From positions 1-64,000 of the forward strand of contig CAMJGE010000006.1 of assembly GCA_946405145.1 (NCBI GenBank): 64,000 nt of DNA, read 5' to 3'. The first letter of the stretch is position 1, and each line of letters opens with the position of its first letter. A model generated the notes under the pieces. The model saw nothing but the letters and a program-made list of their open reading frames with translations, was not told the origin of the DNA and searched no databases. The DNA comes from an uncultured Prevotella sp. (GTDB lineage Bacteria > Bacteroidota > Bacteroidia > Bacteroidales > Bacteroidaceae). Shown piece after piece: positions 45,503-53,766 of the stretch. The position numbers were made by a program, and so were the translations under genes.

Positions 45503-46261
45503 ATGGCTAAGAATATTTCATTTACTATAAAGTTCTGGCGCCAGAATGGCCCCAAGGACCAAGGTCATTTCGATACACACGAGATGCACGATATCCCCGA
45601 TGACACCTCTTTCCTGGAGATGCTTGACATCCTGAACGAGGAGCTTATCAACGAAGGTAAGGAGCCATTCGTGTTCGATCACGATTGCCGCGAGGGTATC
45701 TGCGGTATGTGCTCTCTGTATATTAATGGTACACCTCATGGACTCACTGAGCGTGGTGCTACCACCTGTCAGCTCTACATGCGTCGCTTCAACGATGGTG
45801 ATGTGATCACCGTTGAGCCTTGGCGCTCAGCAGCCTTCCCTGTGATTAAGGACTGTATGGTAGACCGCAATGCCTTCGATAAGATTATCCAGGCTGGTGG
45901 TTACACTACCATCCGCACAGGACAGGCTCAGGATGCCAACGCTATCCTGATTCCTAAGGAGGATGCCGACGAGGCTATGGACTGCGCATCTTGCATTGGC
46001 TGTGGCGCTTGTGTAGCAGCTTGTAAGAACGGCTCGGCTATGTTGTTCGTAAGCTCAAAGGTTTCTCAGCTCGCTCTGCTCCCACAGGGTAAGGTAGAGG
46101 CTGCCCGCCGTGCTAAGAACATGGTGATGGCTATGGAGGAGCTTGGTTTCGGTAACTGCACCAACACTCGCGCCTGCGAGGCTGTCTGCCCGAAGAACGA
46201 GACGATCGCCAACATTGCCCGTCTGAACCGCGAGTTCATCAAGGCAAAGCTCGCTGACTAA
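45503..46261 (+). CDS. frdB: Fumarate reductase/succinate dehydrogenase iron-sulfur subunit
   Basis: 252 residues. The plant-type [2Fe-2S] domain has [15 protein letters not shown] plus a later cysteine in TTCQLYM. The C-terminal domain has [17 protein letters not shown] and [15 protein letters not shown] for the [4Fe-4S] and [3Fe-4S] clusters. It relays electrons between FAD in FrdA and haem in FrdC. Last gene of the operon, followed by a strong terminator. Confidence 0.96.
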   Translation: MAKNISFTIKFWRQNGPKDQGHFDTHEMHDIPDDTSFLEMLDILNEELINEGKEPFVFDHDCREGICGMCSLYINGTPHGLTERGATTCQLYMRRFNDGDVITVEPWRSAAFPVIKDCMVDRNAFDKIIQAGGYTTIRTGQAQDANAILIPKEDADEAMDCASCIGCGACVAACKNGSAMLFVSSKVSQLALLPQGKVEAARRAKNMVMAMEELGFGNCTNTRACEAVCPKNETIANIARLNREFIKAKLAD

Positions 46262-46284
46262 GGATTACACCTTATTAATAAATT

Positions 46285-46322
46285 AGAGCGCCGCAAATAA
46301 TAAAGTTGCGGCGCTCTTTTTT
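46285..46322 (+). terminator. Strong intrinsic terminator after frdB
   Basis: 12-bp perfect GC-rich stem AGAGCGCCGCAA / TTGCGGCGCTCT (46285-46296 and 46306-46317), 9-nt loop, T run to 46322. Best terminator in the window. Confidence 0.92.
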
Positions 46323-46361
46323 GGATTTGTTCCATTCGTTAAAGCTTTGTAGATGGTAATC

Positions 46362-46997
46362 TTATTTCTGGCGGACCCAGACCTTATGGGAGCCGGCGCC
46401 TTTGGACTGGATGCCAGAGGTGGGATCGGAAGCGAATCTGGACAGTTCACGTGAGGCTGTGCTGCGACTGAGACTGTTGAGGTTGACATAGTCTTGCAGT
46501 GTGATGAATCCGTGTTTATCGATATGACGGAGTGCACGTTGCAGACGTTCTTCTGGTGTGTATGGAGAGCGTGATGCAGGATTGCCTGATGTGCGTTCGA
46601 AGGTGTTCTCCTTATTAATAGCCTTAATCAGTTTTTTGTCAACCTTGAAATTCACGCCTTTCACCTTGACGTGATGATATTTAGTCTTTGACTCCGATAC
46701 CTTCTGCTGAGCGGTATTTTCCGCCTTTTCATCGGCAAATTCGAGAGCGAGCGAGAATACGCCAAGATTGTCTATCTTCATCGTGTGCCCCATCGGGAGA
46801 TAGTTCTTCATGACGACGCCTAATGTGTCAAGTACGCCGCGAATCGTTCCCTGACTGAATGCTGGAGAATTGGTGTGAATGAGTTCTACCACCTTGTCGT
46901 AGTCGAACTCTGTATAGACCAGCAACTTGGGGAATATCCTTCCTTTTTTGCCGTTGCCCATACCTGCGGGCATTTCCTTGATTACATAATTTGCCAT
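46362..46997 (-). CDS. HU-like DNA-binding protein with extra C-terminal winged-helix-like domain
   Basis: 211 residues from the ATG at 46997 (MANYVIKEMPAGMGNGKKGR). The frame is open upstream through a 21-bp tandem repeat, which is leader, not protein. Residues 1-125 match the Bacteroidales HU-related family (SQGTIRGVLDTLGVVMKNYL, KIDNLGVFSLALEF, GVNFKVDKKLIKAIN). Residues 148-211 form a separate helix-turn-helix-like domain (HGFITLQDYVNLNSLSRSTA, SRFASDPTSGIQSKGAGSHK). It may bind specific sites in addition to bending DNA (inference). Confidence 0.82.
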   Translation of the reverse strand: MANYVIKEMPAGMGNGKKGRIFPKLLVYTEFDYDKVVELIHTNSPAFSQGTIRGVLDTLGVVMKNYLPMGHTMKIDNLGVFSLALEFADEKAENTAQQKVSESKTKYHHVKVKGVNFKVDKKLIKAINKENTFERTSGNPASRSPYTPEERLQRALRHIDKHGFITLQDYVNLNSLSRSTASRELSRFASDPTSGIQSKGAGSHKVWVRQK

Positions 46998-47017
46998 ATT
47001 ATTCTTGTTATTTTCTG

Positions 47018-47101
47018 TTTCAAACTTTGAAATCTCTATCCCAAACTTTGGTATGCATATCCCAAACTTTGAAACGTGCATCCCAAACCCTGAAACGGAA
47101 A
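47018..47101. repeat. Four tandem 21-bp repeats in the HU-like gene leader
   Basis: Copies start at 47018, 47039, 47060 and 47081 with core TCCCAAACTTTG (first copy TTTCAAACTTTG, last TCCCAAACCCTG). The 21-bp period equals two helical turns. They lie between the minus-strand promoter (47109-47140) and the ATG at 46997. Confidence 0.85.
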
Positions 47102-47108
47102 TCCGTTA

Positions 47109-47140
47109 CAAAGGTAGAGTATTTTTCAAAAGAAACCAAA
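47109..47140 (-). promoter_or_regulatory. HU-like gene promoter
   Basis: Minus strand TTTG (47137-47140), 20 nt, TACCTTTG (47109-47116). The leader of about 105 nt consists mostly of the 21-bp repeats. Confidence 0.75.
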
Positions 47141-47169
47141 TAATCTTCCGTTTATTTTCGATTTATTTG

Positions 47170-47177
47170 TATCTTTG
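47170..47177 (+). promoter_or_regulatory. -7 box for the dicarboxylate symporter gene, with structured leader
   Basis: TATCTTTG; the leader of about 100 nt holds ACCTA (47186), TAGGT (47203) and ACCTA (47213). The central TAGGT can pair with either flank. A GCGAG-A-CTCGC palindrome follows near 47230. Confidence 0.6.
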
Positions 47178-47279
47178 CAGCAGAAACCTATTTTTATTTT
47201 TTTAGGTGATAAACCTACGGAATTGCGTAAAGCGAGACTCGCAGAGGTTGGTGTCTAATCAATAATTTTTGTAATAGCG

Positions 47280-48449
47280 ATGGAGAGTATTAAGAGAATC
47301 TGGCAGATGGGGCTTTTGCCTCGTGTGGTGATAGCTATCGTTCTGGGAATTCTGTTGGGACTGGTTGTCAACGAGCCGATAGTTCGGGCGGTTTTGACTT
47401 TTAACGGTCTGTTCAGTCAGTTCTTAGGCTTCCTGGTGCCATTGATTATTGTCGGACTGATTACTTCTGCCATCGGTGAGATTGGCAATCAGGCAGGCAA
47501 GTTATTGCTGTTGACAGTGGTGATAGCCTTTGGCGATACCGTGCTAAGCGGCTTGCTGACCTATACTACAGGTATGCTGTGCTTCCCTTCATTGATAGGG
47601 CATGCGATAGAAGCGGGTGTTTCGGAACAAGCAAATCCTCTGGTGCCTTACTTCAAGATCCAGATACCTCCAATCTTGGATGTCATGACTGCTCTCGTCT
47701 TCTCGTTTAGTCTGGGAATTTGTATTGCCTATGGCAAGTTGCCTACCTTGCGCTCGATGGCTTTAGAGTTTAAGGAGGTAATCCACAGAATCATCAGTGG
47801 TCTGCTGGTTCCACTGTTGCCGCTTTATATCTTTGGCATCTTCTTGAATATAACCTATGCTGGGTATGTGTGGCAGGCGATGTCTGTCTTTGTCAATATC
47901 ATTCTGATAATCCTTGTGCTCCACATCTTCATCCTGCTTTATGAGTTTGTAGCAGCAGGTCTGATTGTGCATCGCAATCCCTTCCGCTTGCTTTGGACGA
48001 TGTTGCCTGCTTACGCAACTGCCTTAGGCTCCAGCAGTTCTGCAGCCACGATTCCAGTCACCTTGAAACAGTCACAGAAGAATGGGGTTTCTGAGGAGAC
48101 GGCAGGTTTTGTCGTTCCTCTTTGTGCCACCATCCACATGTCTGGCTCTATGATGAAGATTACGGCTTGTGCGCTGGTTATCAGCATGCTTGAGGGTATG
48201 CCTACTGATTTTGGACTTTTCCTTCAGTTTATCCTGATGCTTTCAGTGGTGATGATTGCTGCGCCAGGTGTCCCTGGTGGTGCCATCATGGCTGCTTTAG
48301 CTCCGCTGGCAAATGTATTGGGCTTTAATGGCGAGCAACAGGCACTGATGATTACTATCTATATTGCTATGGATTCGTTTGGTACAGCCTGCAATGTTAC
48401 AGGCGATGGTGCTATAGCTTTGGTAGTTGACAAGATACGCAAGCATTAG
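47280..48449 (+). CDS. Dicarboxylate/amino acid:cation symporter (DAACS family)
   Basis: 389 residues, eight membrane helices and two re-entrant hairpins. The serine-rich motif AYATALGSSSSAATIPVTL (near residue 245) and the C-terminal MDSFGTACNVTGDGA match the Glt/SstT/DctA family, as does CATIHMSGSMMKI. It imports glutamate, aspartate, serine/threonine or C4-dicarboxylates with Na+ or H+; the substrate cannot be fixed here. The neighbouring fumarate reductase makes aspartate or fumarate uptake plausible (inference). Confidence 0.9.
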   Translation: MESIKRIWQMGLLPRVVIAIVLGILLGLVVNEPIVRAVLTFNGLFSQFLGFLVPLIIVGLITSAIGEIGNQAGKLLLLTVVIAFGDTVLSGLLTYTTGMLCFPSLIGHAIEAGVSEQANPLVPYFKIQIPPILDVMTALVFSFSLGICIAYGKLPTLRSMALEFKEVIHRIISGLLVPLLPLYIFGIFLNITYAGYVWQAMSVFVNIILIILVLHIFILLYEFVAAGLIVHRNPFRLLWTMLPAYATALGSSSSAATIPVTLKQSQKNGVSEETAGFVVPLCATIHMSGSMMKITACALVISMLEGMPTDFGLFLQFILMLSVVMIAAPGVPGGAIMAALAPLANVLGFNGEQQALMITIYIAMDSFGTACNVTGDGAIALVVDKIRKH

Positions 48450-49561
48450 TTTCTGAAAGCACTTGCGTATTGTGATGGTGTCTTGCCTGTCAGCTTCAGG
48501 AAGATGCGGTGGAAATAGTTGCGGCTACTGAATCCGCTCTGCTCCGCAATCGTGTCGAGTGACCAGTCAGGATGCTCAGTCAGCAGTTTCTTGGCATGCT
48601 CTACACGTAGCTGCTGCAACCAGTCGCTATATGACTCGAACCCTTCTTTCTGGTACCAGGCACGCAGCAGTCGTTGAGGCACATGCATCTCTGTGGCAGA
48701 AGTAGCTACCGTGATGCCGCTATGCAGGTGGCCCCCAGAAGCCAGCCACTCTTTTACAGTCTGCGAAACACGCTGCAGATCTGCTTCGCTCACTACTGGC
48801 GCGTCTTTTCTGGCGAGTGACTTCGCATCCTCTTCGTTGATGTTCAGCTGCGCCATCTCCACCTGTTGGGAATCGCTGCTGATGCAGTAGCTTACAAAAC
48901 TGTAAACCGTAAAGAAAAGAGAGGAGAGGATGATCAATGTATAGATCATCAGTATGATATCAGAGCTGAAAATCAGCAACGGCACTGTTGTGGCTATTAT
49001 TACCAGCAGATAGATGCTTCGTCGCATCCAGAATAGCAGATTGTCTATATCGTGATCGTAATAGTCGTTCAGCGCATTGCGCAACCTCCGATAGCTGGTA
49101 TAGAGGCGATAGTTGTAATAAAACTGCATCAGGCAGTAGCCTGCACCTGATATATAATCTGCCAGACGCATAGGTTTGGAGTCGGCTAGTGCATCGCCTG
49201 TTTGGATGACTGCAGCGACAATCAAAAGTATTGTCAAGCCCCATGTCATCAGACCTACCACCCAGTCGCGCCCCAGGGTTTGCCCCTTTCGCAACAAGTT
49301 GAGCAGAGACATACTGAGAAAAAAGGAAGCCGGAACGAAGAAAAGCAGATTGACCATCACGGCTTGCGTAATCCCCATCTGACGGAACCCGATGGTATAT
49401 TGCAGCAGGAAGTGTAAAGTCAGGAGTGCTGTACAGCCAACCATAAGCCATCGCGAACGGTTAAGTATACCAGTTCTGGCTACCCTCCAAGGTAGCAGTG
49501 CGGTAAGGGTTACCGTCAGAAGTGCCATCAGTATAATTGCCGAAAATTGTATCTCCTTCAT
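48446..49561 (-). CDS. Membrane-embedded AraC-family transcriptional regulator
   Basis: 371 residues. Residues 1-220 form about seven membrane helices (starting IQFSAIILMALLTVTLTALL). Residues 265-371 form an AraC/XylS DNA-binding domain with two helix-turn-helix motifs: WSLDTIAEQSGFSSRNYFHR and FLKLTGKTPSQYASAFRN. No periplasmic sensor or receiver domain. The membrane part resembles the stand-alone 7TM protein at 52960-53763 (both have RSRxL, FLLxxxxGxR and a following NYRxxxxxxxLR-like helix). Its stop overlaps the symporter stop by 4 nt and it is divergent from the kinase operon. Confidence 0.86.
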   Translation of the reverse strand: MKEIQFSAIILMALLTVTLTALLPWRVARTGILNRSRWLMVGCTALLTLHFLLQYTIGFRQMGITQAVMVNLLFFVPASFFLSMSLLNLLRKGQTLGRDWVVGLMTWGLTILLIVAAVIQTGDALADSKPMRLADYISGAGYCLMQFYYNYRLYTSYRRLRNALNDYYDHDIDNLLFWMRRSIYLLVIIATTVPLLIFSSDIILMIYTLIILSSLFFTVYSFVSYCISSDSQQVEMAQLNINEEDAKSLARKDAPVVSEADLQRVSQTVKEWLASGGHLHSGITVATSATEMHVPQRLLRAWYQKEGFESYSDWLQQLRVEHAKKLLTEHPDWSLDTIAEQSGFSSRNYFHRIFLKLTGKTPSQYASAFRN

Positions 49562-49619
49562 GATGGTTCTTGTTTTCGGCTGCGAAATTACAACTTTTTG
49601 ATGAGATATGCAAAAAAGC

Positions 49620-49665
49620 TGTGTAAAATCGTGTTTTTACACACCCAAAATCACGAATTTACACA
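49620..49665. promoter_or_regulatory. TTTACACA inverted and direct repeats, candidate operator
   Basis: TGTGTAAAA (49620-49628) and TTTTACACA (49635-49643) form a perfect 9-bp inverted repeat. AAAATCGTGTTTTTACACA (49625-49643) recurs as AAAATCACGAATTTACACA (49647-49665), 22 bp apart. Located between divergent regulator and kinase-operon genes. Confidence 0.6.
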
Positions 49666-49679
49666 AGTTGAATTGTCAT

Positions 49680-49714
49680 TTTGCACCATATCTGTCAGAA
49701 TAAGTGTATTTTTG
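49680..49714 (+). promoter_or_regulatory. Promoter of the kinase-permease-7TM-murQ operon
   Basis: TTTG (49680-49683), 23 nt, TATTTTTG (49707-49714). Exact -7 box; spacing slightly long. It starts 14 nt after the TTTACACA repeats. Confidence 0.65.
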
Positions 49715-49743
49715 CACCAAAATTGAATCATTAGTCAGCCAAA

Positions 49744-51663
49744 ATGAAACAACGACGATTCTATCCTGTTTTACTTTTGTTTGCGGTATTGCTTTTTACC
49801 GCTGTTTTCTCATGTAAGCACGACGCCTCTCCTGCCAAACATACCAAAGTTAGTCATGATTCTGCGTATGCCCGTTTCGATGTGGCACAGACTTTCTACA
49901 ACAACAATGAGCATGACTCCTTGATAGCTGTAGCCCCAGAGATTCTCGAATTCCTTCGTGACAATGAGGAATGGCAGCTCTATTATATCCTGTGGCAATA
50001 CGTCGCAGAAGATTATGTGTGGTTCAATGAGTTTGATGAAGCCACAAGGGAGGCACTGGCGATGCAGGAAGATGCCATCGCACGTAACGACTCATTCGGA
50101 ATCGCGATGAGCTATGGAGTGCAGGGTACAGCTTATCTAGTGCAGGATGTTTATGACGAAGCGCAACGTTGCTATAAGAATTTCATCCAGATCTACCCAA
50201 ATACAGACAGGGATGGACCGATTACGGAAGTCTATTATTTTTATTATCAATGTCTGGAGAATAATAAGGATACTGCTGCCATTGAATCGCTGTTGAAAGA
50301 TTGGGCCCTTTTACTCAAGGGCCTTTCTCCCACGAAAGATCCTGATCAATTGATGGCCTACGCCAGTTGGCACCTGAAATACTTCAGGAGACAATTTACT
50401 TACTATATTTCAAAAGACAGTCTGGCTCAGGCTACTCGGGTGCTTGACTCGATTACAAAGTACACAGAACTTTCTGGTAACGTCATCGTAGAACAGATCA
50501 ATACAATCGACGATCGCTGTAAATTGGCGATGGCTAAAGGCGATTATCCTGCTGCTCTGCGCTATGCGAACGAAAATTTGGAACGTGCAATAGGGGATGT
50601 GGGTAATAAAAGAATGGTACTGATGAATCGTTCCAAAGTCTATGAGAAACTCGGCCTGTATCCTGAAGCGTTGGCTGACTTACGTGCGTCAGAAGCCTTG
50701 AAGGACTCTGTGAACCAAGCAAACAACCGTGAGCAGTTAAATCGCCTCAATAAACGTTTCTCGCTGAACGAACTCCAGTCGCAGAACAAACTTCTGAAAC
50801 AGCGCTCCCGCTTTACAACAGGTGGTGTGGCGATGATTCTCGGTATAGGAGCCTTGTTGGTGTTCCTGGTGCTCAATAGCCGATGGAACCGCAGAATGCA
50901 GATTAAAAATATGCAATTGCAGCGTGAACGTAACGTGGTAGTAGCTCAGAACAAACAATTGGCTATCGAGCGCGATCATGCGGAAGCAGCTTCAAAAGCC
51001 AAGACAGCCTTCATGCAGAGTATAACACACGAGATACGTACCCCATTGAATGCCATCAACGGTTTCACCCAGGTGCTTACAATGAAGGATATCGAGTTGC
51101 CAGATGCCGAGCGGATGGACTTCTGCGAACGGATACAGGAGAATACCAGACTGCTTACAACCATCCTTGACGATCTTATTCTGATCTCCGACTTTGAAAG
51201 TGGTGCCGAGTTGCCTGAATCAGAGCTGTGTGTAGTTTCTGCCATCGTCTCGCAAGCGACAGATGCTGTCCGCTCTAACGTGGCAAAGACAGTGGAGCTC
51301 GACTGCCAAAGCTCATTACCAGTTGAGCAGACCATTGATTCCTATCCCCGTATGATTCATATTGTCCTTGCAAAACTGCTTGACAATGCAGCCAAGTTTA
51401 CGACTATTGGTACGATCACCCTCAAGGTGGATCAGGAGGATGATGCGCTTCACTTCTCCGTGATAGATACGGGGCCTGGCATCCCTCCAGAAAAAAAGGA
51501 TTTTATCTTTGAGCGGTTCACCAAGCTCGACAACTTTATTCAGGGTACAGGTCTTGGACTTACCATTGCCCGTATGATAGCAGAGCGTATTGGTGGTACA
51601 CTTACCCTTGACACCAACTATACCAGTGGTGCTAAATTTGACTTTATCCTGCCCATTAAATAA
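49744..51663 (+). CDS. TPR-containing sensor histidine kinase (lipoprotein-type N-terminus)
   Basis: 639 residues. The N-terminus VLLFAVLLFTAVFSC reads as a lipoprotein-type signal or membrane anchor. Residues 40-350 are TPR-like helical repeats in the periplasm (ALRYANENLERAIG, KVYEKLGLYPEALADLRASE). One membrane helix follows near residues 358-378, then a coiled segment and HisKA with SITHEIRTPLNAI. The HATPase_c domain has KLLDNAAKF, DTGPGIPPEKKDFIFERF and GTGLGLTIA. No receiver domain and no response-regulator gene nearby, so its partner is elsewhere. First gene of a tight four-gene operon. Confidence 0.9.
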   Translation: MKQRRFYPVLLLFAVLLFTAVFSCKHDASPAKHTKVSHDSAYARFDVAQTFYNNNEHDSLIAVAPEILEFLRDNEEWQLYYILWQYVAEDYVWFNEFDEATREALAMQEDAIARNDSFGIAMSYGVQGTAYLVQDVYDEAQRCYKNFIQIYPNTDRDGPITEVYYFYYQCLENNKDTAAIESLLKDWALLLKGLSPTKDPDQLMAYASWHLKYFRRQFTYYISKDSLAQATRVLDSITKYTELSGNVIVEQINTIDDRCKLAMAKGDYPAALRYANENLERAIGDVGNKRMVLMNRSKVYEKLGLYPEALADLRASEALKDSVNQANNREQLNRLNKRFSLNELQSQNKLLKQRSRFTTGGVAMILGIGALLVFLVLNSRWNRRMQIKNMQLQRERNVVVAQNKQLAIERDHAEAASKAKTAFMQSITHEIRTPLNAINGFTQVLTMKDIELPDAERMDFCERIQENTRLLTTILDDLILISDFESGAELPESELCVVSAIVSQATDAVRSNVAKTVELDCQSSLPVEQTIDSYPRMIHIVLAKLLDNAAKFTTIGTITLKVDQEDDALHFSVIDTGPGIPPEKKDFIFERFTKLDNFIQGTGLGLTIARMIAERIGGTLTLDTNYTSGAKFDFILPIK

Positions 51664-51669
51664 AAAGTT

Positions 51670-52953
51670 ATGAAAGAGAAATTATTTTCACTTGTTGGCT
51701 TCTCATCACATCGTCATAGCCTGAAGACCGAGATTGTTTCAGGTCTTACAACCTTTATCACCATGTCTTACATTCTTGCTCTTCTGCCTGCGATGTTTGG
51801 ACCTCTTGTCTCAAAAGGGTTTCCTATTGATTCATTCTTTACCGCTCTGGTACTTGCCACGATTGTGGGTACTATGCTGATGGCTTTTCTGGCTAAGCGA
51901 CCTTTTGGTCAGGCGCCGGGTCTGACACTGGATGTGTTTTTTGTTCAGACTATCTGCATCTCACTTGGCTATTCTTGGCAGTTTGCCCTCACGGCTGTAC
52001 TGTTGGAGGGAATACTCTTTGTACTCCTATGCGTGAGTAGTTTGCGACAGATTATCTTCGAAATGGTGCCTACATCACTGAAGCATGGCATTGCTGTAGG
52101 TATTGGCTTTTTTGTGGCTATGATTGGCTTTAAGAATAGTGGAATATTGGCAGAAGGCACCATCTTCAATCATATAGATACTCTGACAACATCATCTTCC
52201 TTACTCTTTCTGATAGGTCTGGTTCTGACAGGTGTGTTTATCGTTTTGCGTACCAAGGGAGGTCTTCTTCTAAGCATCATCATTACTACCCTTATAGGTA
52301 TCCCAATGGGAGTGACAACGATTCCTGATCATCTCTTTGAGATGCCCAAGGCGCCAACGCCACTCTTTTGTCAGTTCTCATGGGACTATCTGTTGACACC
52401 TGACCTTTGGGTTTGTGTGGTTACCATGCTTTTCTTTGATATATTCGACAGTCTTGGAACTTGTGTTGGTGTGATGGCAAATGCTGGACTCATCCGAAAG
52501 AATGGACGTATTCCATATATGCAGAAGATCATGCTGAGTGATGCTTTGGGCACAGTAGCTGGAGCTACTCTGGGCTGTAGCACGGTGACTACCTATGTTG
52601 AGAGTGCCACAGGAGTGGCAGAAGGAGGGCGTACCGGACTCACAGCCTTTGTGATCGCATTGTGCTTCGTAGTCAGTCTTTTCCTTGCTCCTTTGTTTTT
52701 GGCTATACCTGCAGCAGCCACTGCTCCTGTTATGATTACGGCTGGTTTTTATCTTTTTGGCTCTATTAGACATATCAATCTGTTGAAGCCAGCTGAGGCC
52801 ATGCCAGCCTTCCTGACTATCCTGCTGATCACTGTCACTAGCAATATAACTGATGGTATTATTGCCGGTCTCTTCACCTATATCTTATTTTCCTTTATCG
52901 ATGGCTGGGTAAACCATAAGAAGAGGGAGAGTTTTGAATCATCTGAAGAGTAA
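51670..52953 (+). CDS. NCS2-family purine/nucleobase permease
   Basis: 427 residues, 12-14 membrane segments. It starts with SLKTEIVSGLTTFITMSYIL, typical of the AzgA/GhxP branch for adenine, guanine and hypoxanthine. Family motifs are RPFGQAPGLTLDVFF, VGIGFFVAMIGFKNSGIL and DIFDSLGTCVGVMANAGL, with STVTTYVESATGVAEGGRTG. It follows the sensor kinase by 6 nt, which suggests purine-linked signalling, but the substrate is not proven. Confidence 0.9.
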   Translation: MKEKLFSLVGFSSHRHSLKTEIVSGLTTFITMSYILALLPAMFGPLVSKGFPIDSFFTALVLATIVGTMLMAFLAKRPFGQAPGLTLDVFFVQTICISLGYSWQFALTAVLLEGILFVLLCVSSLRQIIFEMVPTSLKHGIAVGIGFFVAMIGFKNSGILAEGTIFNHIDTLTTSSSLLFLIGLVLTGVFIVLRTKGGLLLSIIITTLIGIPMGVTTIPDHLFEMPKAPTPLFCQFSWDYLLTPDLWVCVVTMLFFDIFDSLGTCVGVMANAGLIRKNGRIPYMQKIMLSDALGTVAGATLGCSTVTTYVESATGVAEGGRTGLTAFVIALCFVVSLFLAPLFLAIPAAATAPVMITAGFYLFGSIRHINLLKPAEAMPAFLTILLITVTSNITDGIIAGLFTYILFSFIDGWVNHKKRESFESSEE

Positions 52954-52959
52954 TAGCCA

Positions 52960-53763
52960 ATGATAGAACAACAATTCTACGACTTGAGCCTTTTGCTGGC
53001 TGGCATCGTCAACTTTGTGATGGCGACAGTTTTACTGTACAACAACTTCTACTATCGCGATTATGTCATCTATCTCCGTAGCAGACAACTGACTGCTCTA
53101 TGCCTCTCTGTCTTCGGTGCTGGTTTCCTGCTGCATCTGTACTTCGGTTGGCGTGCTTTTTGGCCAATAGCAGCATCAGCGCTCTCTGTGTCCTATTTTC
53201 ACATTGGCGGTCTGTTACTATCGTGGAGCCATACATCGCTGCTGAATCCGAAATATTTGCGACGTTTCATTGTAGTACGTGACATAATAGCCCTTTTCCT
53301 ATGTATCACGGCTCTCTGGGTGGGTGTGTTTATAGACTCCTCTCTCATCTTGAATGTTGGAATTGGTGTATTTTTGGTTCATGTCGCTTGGATGGGTACT
53401 GATTTCTTGTACACCAATTATAGGGTAAGACGCCAGTTTAAGGAGCTGCCTGTTACTGATATTAATGCCCGTTGGTGGACTCCAACTGCCAAACAGAATA
53501 TATTCTTTGGGCAGCGATCTATGTCTGTCGCCTGCTACATGATTATCTTATGGGGTTTGGGTAGTATCATCATGACAGCCTTAATACCTGATTCAGTCTG
53601 GCCATATACCGTATTGCTCTGTATGGGCTGTTGTGTATTCGGTTATATATTCTATACACTTGACAACTATGGAATGGTCATAGAAGCTGCCACTAATGCT
53701 ACTGAAGATGTAACACTATTAAATGAGTCATTATCAAATAATGCTGAGCAAATTCTGAAATAA
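52960..53763 (+). CDS. Seven-helix membrane protein, stand-alone relative of the AraC regulator's membrane domain
   Basis: 267 residues with about seven hydrophobic helices and a short cytoplasmic tail (ATEDVTLLNESLSNNAEQIL). No catalytic motif is visible. By eye it aligns with the membrane half of the AraC regulator at 48446-49561: RSRQLTALCLSVFGAGFLLH against RSRWLMVGCTALLTLHFLLQ, and LYTNYRVRRQFKEL against NYRLYTSYRRLRNAL. It lies 6 nt after the permease gene and 3 nt before murQ. A receptor-like partner of the kinase or regulator is inference. Confidence 0.72.
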   Translation: MIEQQFYDLSLLLAGIVNFVMATVLLYNNFYYRDYVIYLRSRQLTALCLSVFGAGFLLHLYFGWRAFWPIAASALSVSYFHIGGLLLSWSHTSLLNPKYLRRFIVVRDIIALFLCITALWVGVFIDSSLILNVGIGVFLVHVAWMGTDFLYTNYRVRRQFKELPVTDINARWWTPTAKQNIFFGQRSMSVACYMIILWGLGSIIMTALIPDSVWPYTVLLCMGCCVFGYIFYTLDNYGMVIEAATNATEDVTLLNESLSNNAEQILK

Positions 53764-53766
53764 GTC

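Noticed and set aside
46445..46462. Third parS-like sequence (GTTCACGTGAGGC)
   Set aside because: Only about 10 of 16 positions match and it lies inside the HU-like coding region.
46998..47081. 28-residue extension of the HU-like protein through the 21-bp repeats
   Set aside because: The repeat reads as repeated KFG-type peptides only because 21 is divisible by 3; family start MANYVIKEMP is at 46997.
47018..47101. CRISPR-like array
   Set aside because: Units are directly tandem with no spacers and no cas genes are present.
47205..47262. Short frame reading DKPTELRKARLAEVGV before the symporter gene
   Set aside because: No start codon precedes it in a sensible position and no family match is apparent; kept only as leader sequence.
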